64,000 bases of DNA, taken from assembly GCF_030545015.1 (NCBI RefSeq), contig NZ_CP120653.1, forward strand, positions 2,170,001-2,234,000, read 5' to 3'. This DNA comes from Myroides sp. JBRI-B21084 (GTDB lineage: Bacteria; Bacteroidota; Bacteroidia; Flavobacteriales; Flavobacteriaceae). The first letter of the stretch is position 1, and each line of letters starts with the position of its first letter. Below are positions 16,009-25,476 of the stretch, one piece after another. The notes beneath the pieces are model-generated. The model saw only the letters and a list, made by a program, of their open reading frames with translations. It did not search any database and was not told the origin of the DNA. The translations under genes were made by a program, and so were the position numbers.

Positions 16009-16923
16009 CTATTTTTTCTCGTAATCTTGTGTTACGTTTGCTTTTGCTTTTTGTACATTTAATACGTTTCCATCTTTGTCTAATACTGCAACAACAACGT
16101 TAGCTTTTGCAAGATCTACAGTAGAATAAGTTAAATTAGCGGTAGCTTTAAATTCGTTTGAAGACATTGTTTGTCCTGCAGCAATTGTTTCGCCTAAGAA
16201 GTTGTTAGTAGCACGTACCACATGATCGTGTACAAAATCCATTTCCCATCTTGGACTTCCAGTGTTGTTTCCATATAAACTTGAAGCATTTGCTTGTTGG
16301 AAAACTAAACCATCTTCAAGAAGGTAAACTACATATTTTAATTCTTGATTGATATTTTGACCAAATTTTAAACTTACATCAACTTTACCACTTGTAGCAG
16401 TTAAGTTAGATTCAATTTTAATACCTATAGGAGAACCATCTCCAACAAGTTTATATTTTGTGTAAAAGTTTTTAAATAAGTTAGCGTCAAAAGTATAATT
16501 TACTTCTGTTCCATTATTCTTCTTAGGAATAAATGTTTGAAATGCTGTACCAGTGATTGTTGTGTTTCTGTTCCAGCTTAAATGAGGCCATCCTTTAAGT
16601 CCAACGGCTGTCATTAATTTAGTCATTCCTGATAAAACAAAAGGGTCTTTTACTAATTGTGTGTTAAAATCACCATGAACTCCAACTCCAATAAATTGAT
16701 CCTTGTATTCTGATTTCTCTAATTCTTCAATAGTAAATGAACCAAGCGGACACCATACACAACTTGCAGATGTAATATCTTCAACTAAAACTTTTTGTTT
16801 GTATTCACCTTTGGTATAATCAACTTCGGTGGTTTGAACTTCTTCTGTGTCATCAGAACAGCTTACAATACCTAAAGTTACAACACTAAAAAGCAAAAGG
16901 GGCAATAATTTTTTCTTAAACAT
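16009..16923 (-). CDS. Omp28-related lipoprotein with thioredoxin-like CxxC
   Basis: A 304-aa protein with a lipoprotein signal (GIVSC, Cys about 22). The next ~130 residues resemble a thioredoxin fold: VLVEDITSASCVWCPLGSF contains a CVWC active-site-like pair, and LKGWPHLSWNR supplies the expected cis-Pro region. The rest is beta-rich. This is the Omp28 family of Bacteroidota surface lipoproteins. It is divergent from a TlpA-like gene followed by a DUF6029 barrel gene, a grouping that suggests shared disulfide or redox work in the envelope. Its exact role is unknown. Confidence 0.82.
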   Translation of the reverse strand: MFKKKLLPLLLFSVVTLGIVSCSDDTEEVQTTEVDYTKGEYKQKVLVEDITSASCVWCPLGSFTIEELEKSEYKDQFIGVGVHGDFNTQLVKDPFVLSGMTKLMTAVGLKGWPHLSWNRNTTITGTAFQTFIPKKNNGTEVNYTFDANLFKNFYTKYKLVGDGSPIGIKIESNLTATSGKVDVSLKFGQNINQELKYVVYLLEDGLVFQQANASSLYGNNTGSPRWEMDFVHDHVVRATNNFLGETIAAGQTMSSNEFKATANLTYSTVDLAKANVVVAVLDKDGNVLNVQKAKANVTQDYEKK

Positions 16924-17010
16924 AGTTTGTCAGTTAATTAAAAGTTAATAAAGTGTAAATCTAAAATAATATTAGTAATAAAAAAATTATCTGAGTAAAT
17001 TTTTTATTTG

Positions 17011-17018
17011 TAAATTTG
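17011..17018 (+). promoter_or_regulatory. -7 element before the TlpA-like gene
   Basis: TAAATTTG matches TAnnTTTG, 32 bp before the ATG. A -33 TTTG at normal spacing is not obvious. Confidence 0.4.
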
Positions 17019-17050
17019 AAGCTAATTTTTAACACAACAATATTAATATC

Positions 17051-17542
17051 ATGAAATTACGTTTATCTTTAATAGCAGTTTTCGTTATGTTTATAACATT
17101 GGTTTCTGCTCAAAATAAATTACCTAACGTATCATTAAAAGGAATAGATAACAAATCAGTTAACATTGCAGATTATAATAATTCTTCTAAACCAGTGATT
17201 ATAAGCTTTTGGGCAACTTGGTGTGGTCCATGTATTAAAGAATTAGAAGCTGTTAAAACGAAATATGCAAAGTGGCAAAAGGATTATGGTGTGGAATTAG
17301 TTGCGATTTCAATAGATGATTCTAAAACCGTTAATCGCGTTAAACCGATGGTAACTTCTAAAGGGTGGAAGTATAAAGTGTTAATGGATACAAATCAAGA
17401 TTTAAAAAGAGCGTTAAATGTTGTTAATGTGCCATATACAATGATTATTTATAAAGGAAAAGTAATGTTTACACATTCAAATTACACTCCAGGTATTGAA
17501 AATAAAATCGAACAAGAAATTGTTAAGATATTAAAAAAATAA
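17051..17542 (+). CDS. TlpA-like periplasmic thioredoxin
   Basis: A 163-aa protein with a signal peptide ending near VSAQ (residue 21) and a complete TlpA/ResA-type thioredoxin domain. The active site is WATWCGPCIKE, the cis-Pro segment is NVPYTMI, and the central insert lies around VELVAISIDDSK. It probably reduces disulfides of envelope proteins, though its electron donor is not apparent here. It is three bases ahead of the DUF6029 gene and divergent from the CVWC Omp28 lipoprotein, which could be a partner. Confidence 0.88.
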   Translation: MKLRLSLIAVFVMFITLVSAQNKLPNVSLKGIDNKSVNIADYNNSSKPVIISFWATWCGPCIKELEAVKTKYAKWQKDYGVELVAISIDDSKTVNRVKPMVTSKGWKYKVLMDTNQDLKRALNVVNVPYTMIIYKGKVMFTHSNYTPGIENKIEQEIVKILKK

Positions 17543-17545
17543 TTA

Positions 17546-19198
17546 ATGAAAAAAGTATTATTAACGGCGGCGTTTTTAACGTCGTCTTTCTTTTATGCAC
17601 AAGTACGTGTTGGAATCGAATCAAATAATCAATATTATTTAGACGACGATAAAATTAAAATTGATGAAAAGGAAGCTGAAGATAGATTTCGATCAAACAC
17701 ATATATTAAAGTAGACTATTTTAAAAATAATTGGGAATTTGGTACACAAATAGAGTCGTATTATCCAAAAGCGATTATTAATTACAGTCCCGATTTACAA
17801 GATGCTAATATTGGTACCATTTATGCGCGTTATAATAACATAGATAAAGGTTTAAATATCACTTTAGGACATTTTTATGAACAATTTGGAAGCGGATTAA
17901 TTTTGCGCTCATGGGAAGATCGTGCATTAGGTGTTAATAACGCACTTTTTGGAATGAATGCTAAATTGCGTTTAACAAAAAACCTTGATGTTACTGCTTT
18001 AGGTGGAAAACAAAGAATAGGAATGGGATTTGATCTTTCTGAAAGTTATGTTTTAGGAACAAACGCTGAGTTTAATGCTGCCGATGCATTAAAATTAGAA
18101 AATACCGATTTAAGAATTGGTGCTAGTTATGTAGGGAGATTGGATGAGAAGAAAGAAATTGTATACAGTGGAGTAAACGATTTAATAAGCGCATATTCTG
18201 CACGATTGAATTTTGGTACAGGAGGTTTTAATTTTGGAACCGAATACGTTCATAAACAGAAGGATATTGTAGTAGAAAATGGCGATTACTTAGATGGTTT
18301 TTTTGCTGATGGAAATGCTTTTTTAGTTAATTTAGGCTATAACGAAGGGAATTTTGGCTCAAGTGTAAATCTTCGTAGAATGGAAAATATGTCTTTTTAT
18401 TCAGAACGAGGTTTCACAGGAAATGTTTACAATAAAGGTATAATTAATTATGTACCTGCTTTAACAAAACAATACGATTTTTCGCTTCAAAACATATATG
18501 TATATCAAGCGCAACCGAATTTAGATTTCTTTCAAGCACAAAAAGCTGGTGAAATAGGTGGGCAATACGATTTGTATTATGATTTTGTAGAGGGTACAGC
18601 TTTAGGAGGTAAATACGGTACTCACTTAGCTGTAAATGGATCTTATTGGGCTGGGTTAAAATCAACTTATGATTTTAATAACTATACTGTAAAAAATGAA
18701 TTTTTAGAATTCGGAAAAAAATATTATTCAGATATTGCTGTAGAAGTTCGAAAAAATTGGTCGCCAAAATTACAAACCATTACAATGTACATGAATCAAT
18801 ATTACAATGCACCTTTATTAGAGGGTAAGTTTGAAGATGTAAAAACTGACATTGTTAGTGTTGAAGGTTTGTATAATTTTTCCGAAACAACTTCTGTACG
18901 TTTACAATTGCAAAATATGTGGGCGTCAGCAGATAAAGGTAATTGGGGAGCGGCTTTGTTAGAATTTGTCCCGAATTCTATGTTTAGTATTTATGTAACC
19001 GATTTATACAATTACGGAAATTCGCATAAAGAAAGCCGCGTTCACTATTACAGTGTAGGTGGTAGTTTTTCAAAAGGGGCAACCCGCATAGCTTTAAATT
19101 ACGGTCGTCAACGCGGTGGTTTAATGTGTGTTGGTGGTGTGTGTAGATATGTGCCAGAATCAAACGGATTAACACTTAACTTAACAACAAACTTCTAA
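17546..19198 (+). CDS. DUF6029-type outer membrane beta-barrel protein
   Basis: A 550-aa protein with a signal peptide ending at FYAQ (residue 19). The rest is amphipathic beta strands throughout, ending in an aromatic residue (LTLNLTTNF), as expected for an outer membrane barrel. The early segment NWEFGTQIESYYPKAI and the GHFYEQFGSGL block match what I recall of DUF6029 proteins of Bacteroidota. A Cys pair near the C-terminus (MCVGGVCRYV) could form a disulfide, fitting the TlpA neighbour. It is co-transcribed with that gene (3-bp gap) and ends in a terminator. Confidence 0.78.
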   Translation: MKKVLLTAAFLTSSFFYAQVRVGIESNNQYYLDDDKIKIDEKEAEDRFRSNTYIKVDYFKNNWEFGTQIESYYPKAIINYSPDLQDANIGTIYARYNNIDKGLNITLGHFYEQFGSGLILRSWEDRALGVNNALFGMNAKLRLTKNLDVTALGGKQRIGMGFDLSESYVLGTNAEFNAADALKLENTDLRIGASYVGRLDEKKEIVYSGVNDLISAYSARLNFGTGGFNFGTEYVHKQKDIVVENGDYLDGFFADGNAFLVNLGYNEGNFGSSVNLRRMENMSFYSERGFTGNVYNKGIINYVPALTKQYDFSLQNIYVYQAQPNLDFFQAQKAGEIGGQYDLYYDFVEGTALGGKYGTHLAVNGSYWAGLKSTYDFNNYTVKNEFLEFGKKYYSDIAVEVRKNWSPKLQTITMYMNQYYNAPLLEGKFEDVKTDIVSVEGLYNFSETTSVRLQLQNMWASADKGNWGAALLEFVPNSMFSIYVTDLYNYGNSHKESRVHYYSVGGSFSKGATRIALNYGRQRGGLMCVGGVCRYVPESNGLTLNLTTNF

Positions 19199-19205
19199 AA
19201 ATAAT

Positions 19206-19240
19206 AAAAAAGTCTGAATTTTTAAATTCAGACTTTTTTA
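19206..19240 (+). terminator. Intrinsic terminator
   Basis: AAAAAAGTCTGAATTT pairs with AAATTCAGACTTTTTT just after the DUF6029 gene. Confidence 0.85.
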
Positions 19241-19272
19241 TTTGATTATTAGGAAGATAAAAAAAAACAACG

Positions 19273-19280
19273 TAAATTTG
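19273..19280 (+). promoter_or_regulatory. -7 element of rpsA
   Basis: TAAATTTG fits the TAnnTTTG consensus. A TTTG at 19241 is rather far (28 bp) to act as the -33 element. Confidence 0.5.
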
Positions 19281-19283
19281 CAC

Positions 19284-19321
19284 CACTTTTTAGCCGAAGA
19301 AAGGATTGGGCTAAAAAAGTG
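19284..19321 (+). promoter_or_regulatory. Leader hairpin of rpsA mRNA
   Basis: CACTTTTTAGCC (19284-19295) pairs with GGCTAAAAAAGTG (19309-19321), leaving one bulge and a 13-nt loop. It would lie at the very 5' end of a transcript starting from the -7 element, about 80 nt before the start codon. A site for S1 autoregulation or mRNA stabilisation is possible. Confidence 0.5.
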
Positions 19322-19400
19322 CTAAAAAAATCAATAACAACTTCTGTTTTAAACTTCGTTACAATCCTTAACTAAACAGAATACAAATTTATTATCAGAC

Positions 19401-21167
19401 ATGTCTGAACAAACACAAAACGCAAAAGAATTCTTAGATACTTTCAACTGGGAAAGTTATGAAAACGGTATCGATGCAGTAGATGCTTCAAACCTTAAAG
19501 AATTCGAAGATTTAGTAGAAAAAACATTTATCTCAACAGGTGAAGAAGAAGTTGTTGAAGGTGTAGTAGTAAGAATCACAGACAGAGATGCAATTGTTGA
19601 TATCAACGCTAAATCTGAAGGTGTTATTTCTTTAAACGAATTCCGCTACAACCCTAACTTAAAAGTTGGTGATAAAGTAGAAGTTTTAATCGACGTTCGC
19701 GAAGATAAAAACGGTCAATTAGTGTTATCTCACCGTAAAGCACGTACAATCAAAGCTTGGGATCGCGTGATCGCTGCTCATGATTCAGGTGAAATTGTAA
19801 ACGGTTTTGTAAAATGCAGAACTAAAGGTGGTATGATCGTTGACGTATTCGGTATCGAAGCATTCTTACCAGGATCTCAAATCGATGTGAAACCAATCCG
19901 CGATTACGATCAATATGTAAACAAAACAATGGAATTTAAAGTTGTTAAAATCAACCACGAATTCAAAAACGTTGTAGTTTCTCACAAAGCATTAATCGAA
20001 GCTGATATCGAAGTTCAGAAAAAAGAAATCATCGGTCAGTTAGAAAAAGGTCAAGTATTAGAAGGTATCGTTAAAAACATTACTTCTTACGGTGTATTCA
20101 TCGATTTAGGTGGTGTTGACGGTTTAATCCATATTACTGACTTATCTTGGTCTCGTATCAACCACCCATCTGAAGTGTTAGAATTAGATCAAAAATTAAA
20201 CGTTGTAATCTTAGATTTCGATGATGAGAAAACACGTATCCAATTAGGTTTAAAACAATTAAACGCACACCCTTGGGATGCTTTAGATGCTAACTTAAAC
20301 GTTGGTGATAAAGTTAAAGGTAAAGTAGTTGTTTTAGCTGATTACGGTGCTTTCATTGAAGTTGCAGAAGGTGTTGAAGGTTTAATTCACGTTTCTGAAA
20401 TGTCTTGGTCTACACACTTACGTTCAGCGCAAGATTTCGTTAAAATTGGCGATGAAGTAGAAGCAGTTATCTTAACTTTAGACCGTGACGAGCGTAAAAT
20501 GTCGTTAGGTATCAAACAATTAACAAACGATCCTTGGACAGATATTACAGCTAAATACCCAGTAGGTTCTAAACACACAGGTACAGTACGTAACTTTACT
20601 AACTTTGGTGTTTTTGTTGAATTAGAAGAAGGTATCGACGGTTTAGTTTACATTTCTGACTTATCTTGGACTAAAAAAGTAAAACACCCATCAGAATTTA
20701 TTAACGTAGGTGATAAATTAGATGTTGTTGTTTTAGAATTAGATGTTGAGGGTCGTAAATTATCTTTAGGTCACAAACAAACTACCGATAATCCATGGGA
20801 TGCTCACGAAGCAGCTTACGGTGTAGGTACAGTTCACAACGGAACAATTGCAGATTTAAACGATAAAGGTGCAACTATTAACTTTGAAGAAGATGTAGTA
20901 GCTTTCATTCCTACACGTCACTTAGAAAAAGAAGACGGTAAAAAATTGAAAAAAGGCGATACAGCTGATTTTAAAGTAATTGAATTCAACAAAGAATTCA
21001 AAAGAGTAGTAGCTTCTCACACAGCAACTTTCCGTGAGGAAGAAGAGAAAAACTTTAAAGCTGCTGAAGAAAAAACTGCTGCTAACAATGCTGCAAACGA
21101 AAAAACTACTTTAGGTGATATCGATGCTTTAGCTGAATTAAAAGCTAAAATGGAAGGTAAAAACTAA
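19401..21167 (+). CDS. rpsA: 30S ribosomal protein S1
   Basis: A 588-aa protein with six S1 (OB-fold) RNA-binding repeats beginning near residues 50, 133, 220, 305, 390 and 475. The repeats are marked by strands such as GYGVFIDLGGVDGLIHITDLSW-like units (the third reads YGVFIDLGGVDGLIHI) and FGVFVELEEGIDGLVYISD. S1 binds mRNA and helps initiation on the small subunit; in Bacteroidota, where Shine-Dalgarno use is weak, it is expected to matter more. The gene is well codon-adapted (TTA, AAC and GAC-rich) compared with its neighbours. It has its own promoter and leader hairpin and a terminator before the repeat at 21227. Confidence 0.95.
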   Translation: MSEQTQNAKEFLDTFNWESYENGIDAVDASNLKEFEDLVEKTFISTGEEEVVEGVVVRITDRDAIVDINAKSEGVISLNEFRYNPNLKVGDKVEVLIDVREDKNGQLVLSHRKARTIKAWDRVIAAHDSGEIVNGFVKCRTKGGMIVDVFGIEAFLPGSQIDVKPIRDYDQYVNKTMEFKVVKINHEFKNVVVSHKALIEADIEVQKKEIIGQLEKGQVLEGIVKNITSYGVFIDLGGVDGLIHITDLSWSRINHPSEVLELDQKLNVVILDFDDEKTRIQLGLKQLNAHPWDALDANLNVGDKVKGKVVVLADYGAFIEVAEGVEGLIHVSEMSWSTHLRSAQDFVKIGDEVEAVILTLDRDERKMSLGIKQLTNDPWTDITAKYPVGSKHTGTVRNFTNFGVFVELEEGIDGLVYISDLSWTKKVKHPSEFINVGDKLDVVVLELDVEGRKLSLGHKQTTDNPWDAHEAAYGVGTVHNGTIADLNDKGATINFEEDVVAFIPTRHLEKEDGKKLKKGDTADFKVIEFNKEFKRVVASHTATFREEEEKNFKAAEEKTAANNAANEKTTLGDIDALAELKAKMEGKN

Positions 21168-21188
21168 TTGTTTTTTCTAACATAAATC

Positions 21189-21224
21189 TAAAATCCCGTC
21201 ATTAATTTGGCGGGATTTTTCTTT
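21189..21224 (+). terminator. Intrinsic terminator of rpsA
   Basis: AAATCCCG and CGGGATTT arms are followed by a T-rich run; the 170-bp repeat starts three bases later. Confidence 0.75.
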
Positions 21225-21226
21225 TT

Positions 21227-21396
21227 GGGCGTTCCCCTTACAAACTACCTTAGCACTAAATGCAAGTAAAAACACCCAAACAGCACAACAAAACATAGCG
21301 GTAAATAGGCGGGTCGGGCTGTGTGCTCATAGCTTTTATCGGCGCTTCGAGTGCCTCAGCCGCCAATAAAAGGCTATCCGCTGCCATCCCTAACGC
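21227..21396 (+). repeat. 170-bp dispersed repeat, copy 2
   Basis: Second copy of the element at 5143-5312, with identical total length and the same offset (74 bp) to the conserved GTAAATAG block at 21301. It shares GGGCGTT at the start, GGGTCGGGCT (21311-21320), the AGCTTTTATCGGCGC/AATAAAAGGCT near-palindrome and the CCCTAACGC end. The middle 58 bp differ. It directly abuts the rpsA terminator and precedes the Rhs remnant. Confidence 0.8.
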
Positions 21397-21515
21397 AGGC
21401 TTGCAGTTTTTAAAGTTGTTTAAGACTTAATATTCCTTGTTGTGAAAAAACACGCATTTCAATTTATTTACAAATTCAACGATTTCGAAGGAAAAAGTGG
21501 GCTGAGCTATAGACG

Positions 21516-21633
21516 TACGAACCGCGCATTACGCTGAGTTAGATGATGCTACCCAAATGTATTATTACGGCGCACGTTATGGAGTTTATGCTGAGCTCGA
21601 CGAAGTAACCCAAGAATTAGTATATTTGTAAGT
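21516..21633 (+). pseudogene. Broken Rhs core-domain remnant
   Basis: One frame encodes HYAELDDATQMYYYGARY, the signature of Rhs repeat-associated core domains (usually continuing YDPR...SVDPLAE). Here it continues GVYAELDEVTQELVYL and stops at 21629-21631. The continuation is an imperfect 57-bp-offset duplication of the YAELDDATQ segment. The canonical IFVSVDPLAEQFQG sequence resumes in another frame, across 21623-21663. The large upstream Rhs shell is absent and the frame is closed upstream. It therefore looks like a scar of recombination rather than an expressed gene. Confidence 0.75.
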
Positions 21634-22377
21634 GTGGATCCACTGGCGGAACAGTTCCAAGGCTGGACACCATATCATTATGTACACCAAAACCCGATAA
21701 ACCTAATTGACCCTACAGGAATGAGTGCTTATCCACCTGAAGAAGGTAATTTTACAAATGGTGATGTTCATACTGATAGTGATGGTTCTTGGACTTTTAA
21801 AGATGGAGGATGGTATGATAATTCATCTGGAGAGGACAATTTTTTACAAGCAGTAGTAATACCTTTTGGGCAAATTGGTTCAGACAATATGGGCGATGCG
21901 ATTCCTTGTGTAGAATGTCATCATAAAACAACATTTGATAGTGGGACGAAAAATATACCTTATGGTGTAATGCTCTATGGAAATGAGAGTACAGGTTTTA
22001 AGGCTCCTTTAGGTTCAAAAACTATGGATGTAACAAATATCCAAGGCTTTTTAGATTTGTCAGATAAATTTTCTCCCGAAGTTTCAAAAAGGCTCGAGAA
22101 TGCTAATGAATTGTTTAAGCATATAGATTTTTCTCAAAAATCAAAAAATAATGAAAATTCTAAAGTGATGTATCCTTTAGTAAAGTTTATTATAGCTAGT
22201 CCGTATTCAGATTATGTTAAAGCTTATCTATTTCATATAAAAGACACAGCAGTTTTTCAGAAAGATGTATCGACATTAAATATTCATAGACAAATGGATT
22301 CAATAAGAAAATTGCCTGCAGTGAAAAAATATAATGATAGTGTTGAATTAAGTATTAAAAATAGATTTAAAAAATGA
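21634..22377 (+). CDS. Orphan Rhs C-terminal fragment with toxin-like variable domain
   Basis: A 247-codon frame. It opens with the end of the Rhs core (VDPLAEQFQGWTPYHYVHQN followed by PINLIDPTGM), after which polymorphic toxin domains normally begin. The remaining ~215 residues are unique: a DGSWTFKDGGWYD stretch, a CVECHH cluster that could bind metal, and a helical, Lys-rich C-terminal half. No known toxin family was recognised. The GTG start is only the first possible codon in frame; nothing shows that the fragment is translated alone. Its TGA overlaps the ATG of a lipoprotein gene (ATGA), the arrangement of an effector-immunity pair. Confidence 0.7.
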   Translation: MDPLAEQFQGWTPYHYVHQNPINLIDPTGMSAYPPEEGNFTNGDVHTDSDGSWTFKDGGWYDNSSGEDNFLQAVVIPFGQIGSDNMGDAIPCVECHHKTTFDSGTKNIPYGVMLYGNESTGFKAPLGSKTMDVTNIQGFLDLSDKFSPEVSKRLENANELFKHIDFSQKSKNNENSKVMYPLVKFIIASPYSDYVKAYLFHIKDTAVFQKDVSTLNIHRQMDSIRKLPAVKKYNDSVELSIKNRFKK

Positions 22378-22867
22378 TGAAAATATTTTTTTTTTAGGTG
22401 TAGGAATACTTCTATTGAGTTGTAATTCAGAGCGATCTAGTCATTCAAATGAAATTGATTATAAAGAGAATAGTATTATTAATGCAAATTTTAAGTTTCC
22501 TGATACTGTTAAATTAGGAGAAAAGAATTTAGCAATTATAACATTTTCAAACCCAACTTTTGATACAATAGTTTTACCAACTAAGGGGGATACAAAAAAG
22601 TTTAGATATTTATTATTTTCTGAATTTGATAAAGTAAATATTTTTGATAATGAATATAATACAGGAAATAGAGTGTTTAAAGATTCAGTATTGCTGTATG
22701 ATAGAGAAATATATATAGGATATGAGTTTGGTCAAATAGGAATATATGAAATAGGAGGGTTAGTTAAAGATTATTTAATTTATGATTATAGCTACATAAA
22801 ACCTGATAGTATGCAGTTATATAAAGGGTATAGTTTGATAACAAAGACAGTTGTAGTTACTAATTAA
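22374..22867 (+). pseudogene. Candidate immunity lipoprotein, frameshifted at a T10 tract
   Basis: From ATG 22374 the frame reads MMKIFFF and then stops at 22395-22397 after ten T (22386-22395). One more T would give MMKIFFFLGVGILLLSCNSE, a full lipoprotein signal with lipobox LLSC, running on in the frame that is open to 22867 (about 165 aa). The Cys is present in the open downstream frame starting at a TTG (22415), which alone lacks the signal. The mature part is beta-rich with VKLGEKNLAIITFSNPTFDT. It overlaps the toxin-like gene by four bases. Either a real slippable tract or an assembly error could explain the break. Confidence 0.65.
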
Positions 22868-23400
22868 GGTAGCAATGTATCAAAAATATTCCCCAAGCTG
22901 GCACCCGATGGCGCGGATTTTCCCACGCTACCGCACGAATCCTTTCGTGTGGTTGTAAGCAATAAAATTCACCCCGATGGCGCGGATTTGCAATCCGTGC
23001 CTTTAAAAACCAACAGCCTCTTACAAACGTAGGTAATGTATCAGAAGTGTTGATGAAAATTGAAACCCTTGTAAACCCCGCTGCGCAAAGTCTCCCGACT
23101 TTGAGCAACAATAAAAACAACCAACAGCCTCTATACACACGTATGAAGGCTGTTTTACTATAAAACACTTTACTGTAAATATAAAATCCGTGCCAATGAG
23201 TGTAAACTGTTGTAAAAAAATAAAAATTTTTAATACCAAAAGCCCCGAGCGAAGCGAACAGGCAAAGTAATATTACATATAGTAAGTATGTTTTATTTAG
23301 TAAAAACACCCCAACAACAATCGTAATTCAAAATTCATAATTCGTAAATTACTACAATTAAGTAGGTTATAAAAAAACTAAAAAAACATTTGCAAAAAGC
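22868..23400. other. Gene-free mosaic of short repeats
   Basis: No credible gene. It contains CCCGATGGCGCGGATTT twice (22904-22920 and 22973-22989) and a CGGATTTGCAATCCG palindrome. A hairpin ACCGCACGAA/TTCGTGTGGT lies in between. There are two ACCAACAGCCTCT blocks (near 23012 and 23119) and two GTA..AATGTATCA blocks (near 22869 and 23032). The pattern suggests decayed Rhs- or repeat-associated DNA before the rRNA operon. Confidence 0.6.
22904..22989 (+). repeat. Direct repeat CCCGATGGCGCGGATTT, two copies
   Basis: Identical 17-bp copies at 22904-22920 and 22973-22989, 69 bp apart; the second continues into a palindrome (CGGATT TGC AATCCG). Confidence 0.7.
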
Positions 23401-23432
23401 TTGCAAAAGCCAAAAAAAGGGTGGTATATTTG
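23401..23432 (+). promoter_or_regulatory. rRNA operon promoter P1
   Basis: TTG (23401-23403), 21 bp, TATATTTG (23425-23432). It is upstream of tRNA-Val. Confidence 0.55.
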
Positions 23433-23490
23433 CACCCGCTTAGCAGCACAGCAAGCAACACGTTCCTAGAAAAAAAAAGTAAAAAATAAA

Positions 23491-23523
23491 TTTGGATGGT
23501 ATTACAAAAGGTTGTTATCTTTG
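23491..23523 (+). promoter_or_regulatory. rRNA operon promoter P2
   Basis: TTTG (23491-23494), 21 bp, TATCTTTG (23516-23523), an excellent match to the flavobacterial consensus 25 bp before tRNA-Val. Confidence 0.7.
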
Positions 23524-23548
23524 CAGTCCGTTCAAAAAAACAAAATAG

Positions 23549-23623
23549 GGGCGATTAGCTCAGCTGGTTCAGAGCACCTCGTTTACACCGAGGGGGTCAG
23601 GGGTTCGAATCCCTTATCGCCCA
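23549..23623 (+). tRNA. tRNA-Val (anticodon TAC)
   Basis: Full cloverleaf: acceptor GGGCGAT/ATCGCCC, D arm AGCTCAGCTGGTTCAGAGC, anticodon stem CCTCG/CGAGG with loop TTTACAC, and T arm CAGGGGTTCGAATCCCTTA. CCA is not encoded. It lies upstream of the 16S gene, between promoters P2 and P3, so some rRNA transcripts probably carry it in the leader. Confidence 0.93.
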
Positions 23624-23658
23624 CAAAAAAAACTTTTTCAAAAAAAACTAAAAAAAGT

Positions 23659-23689
23659 TTTGGTAGATTAGAAAAAGTTACTACTTTTG
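23659..23689 (+). promoter_or_regulatory. rRNA operon promoter P3
   Basis: TTTG (23659-23662), 19 bp, TACTTTTG (23682-23689), between tRNA-Val and 16S. Confidence 0.65.
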
Positions 23690-23728
23690 CAACCGCTTTA
23701 AGAAACAAAGCGACAGAAGAAGAGACAA

Positions 23729-23744
23729 GTTCATAGACATATTG
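23729..23744 (+). promoter_or_regulatory. rRNA leader box before 16S
   Basis: GTTCATAGACATATTG differs by one base from the box at 25701-25716 before 23S. It is a candidate antitermination or processing signal shared by both rRNAs. Confidence 0.45.
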
Positions 23745-23819
23745 GATTAACAGAAAAAAAAGAGTAAGAGCGTAAGAGATTACGTTTTTAAACGACACAT
23801 CAAAAAATATAAAAAACAT

Positions 23820-25337
<1,518 letters not shown>

Positions 25338-25402
25338 CTAGAGATGGTTTAAAAATCTCTTACTCTTAACTGTTAGTTCAAAAAAAAGGTAAAAAATTAC
25401 AG

Positions 25403-25476
25403 AGTCTCGTAGCTCAGCTGGTTAGAGTACTACACTGATAATGTAGGGGTCGGCAGTTCGAGTCTGCCCGGGACTA
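25403..25476 (+). tRNA. tRNA-Ile (anticodon GAT)
   Basis: Acceptor AGTCTCG/CGGGACT, anticodon stem CTACA/TGTAG with loop CTGATAA. It is the first spacer tRNA between 16S and 23S. CCA is not encoded. Confidence 0.95.

Noticed and set aside
22860..23309. 149-codon minus-strand open frame
   Set aside because: It runs through the repeat mosaic; its C-terminal half is the translation of the GATGGCGCGGATTT repeats, and no signal or domain is recognisable.
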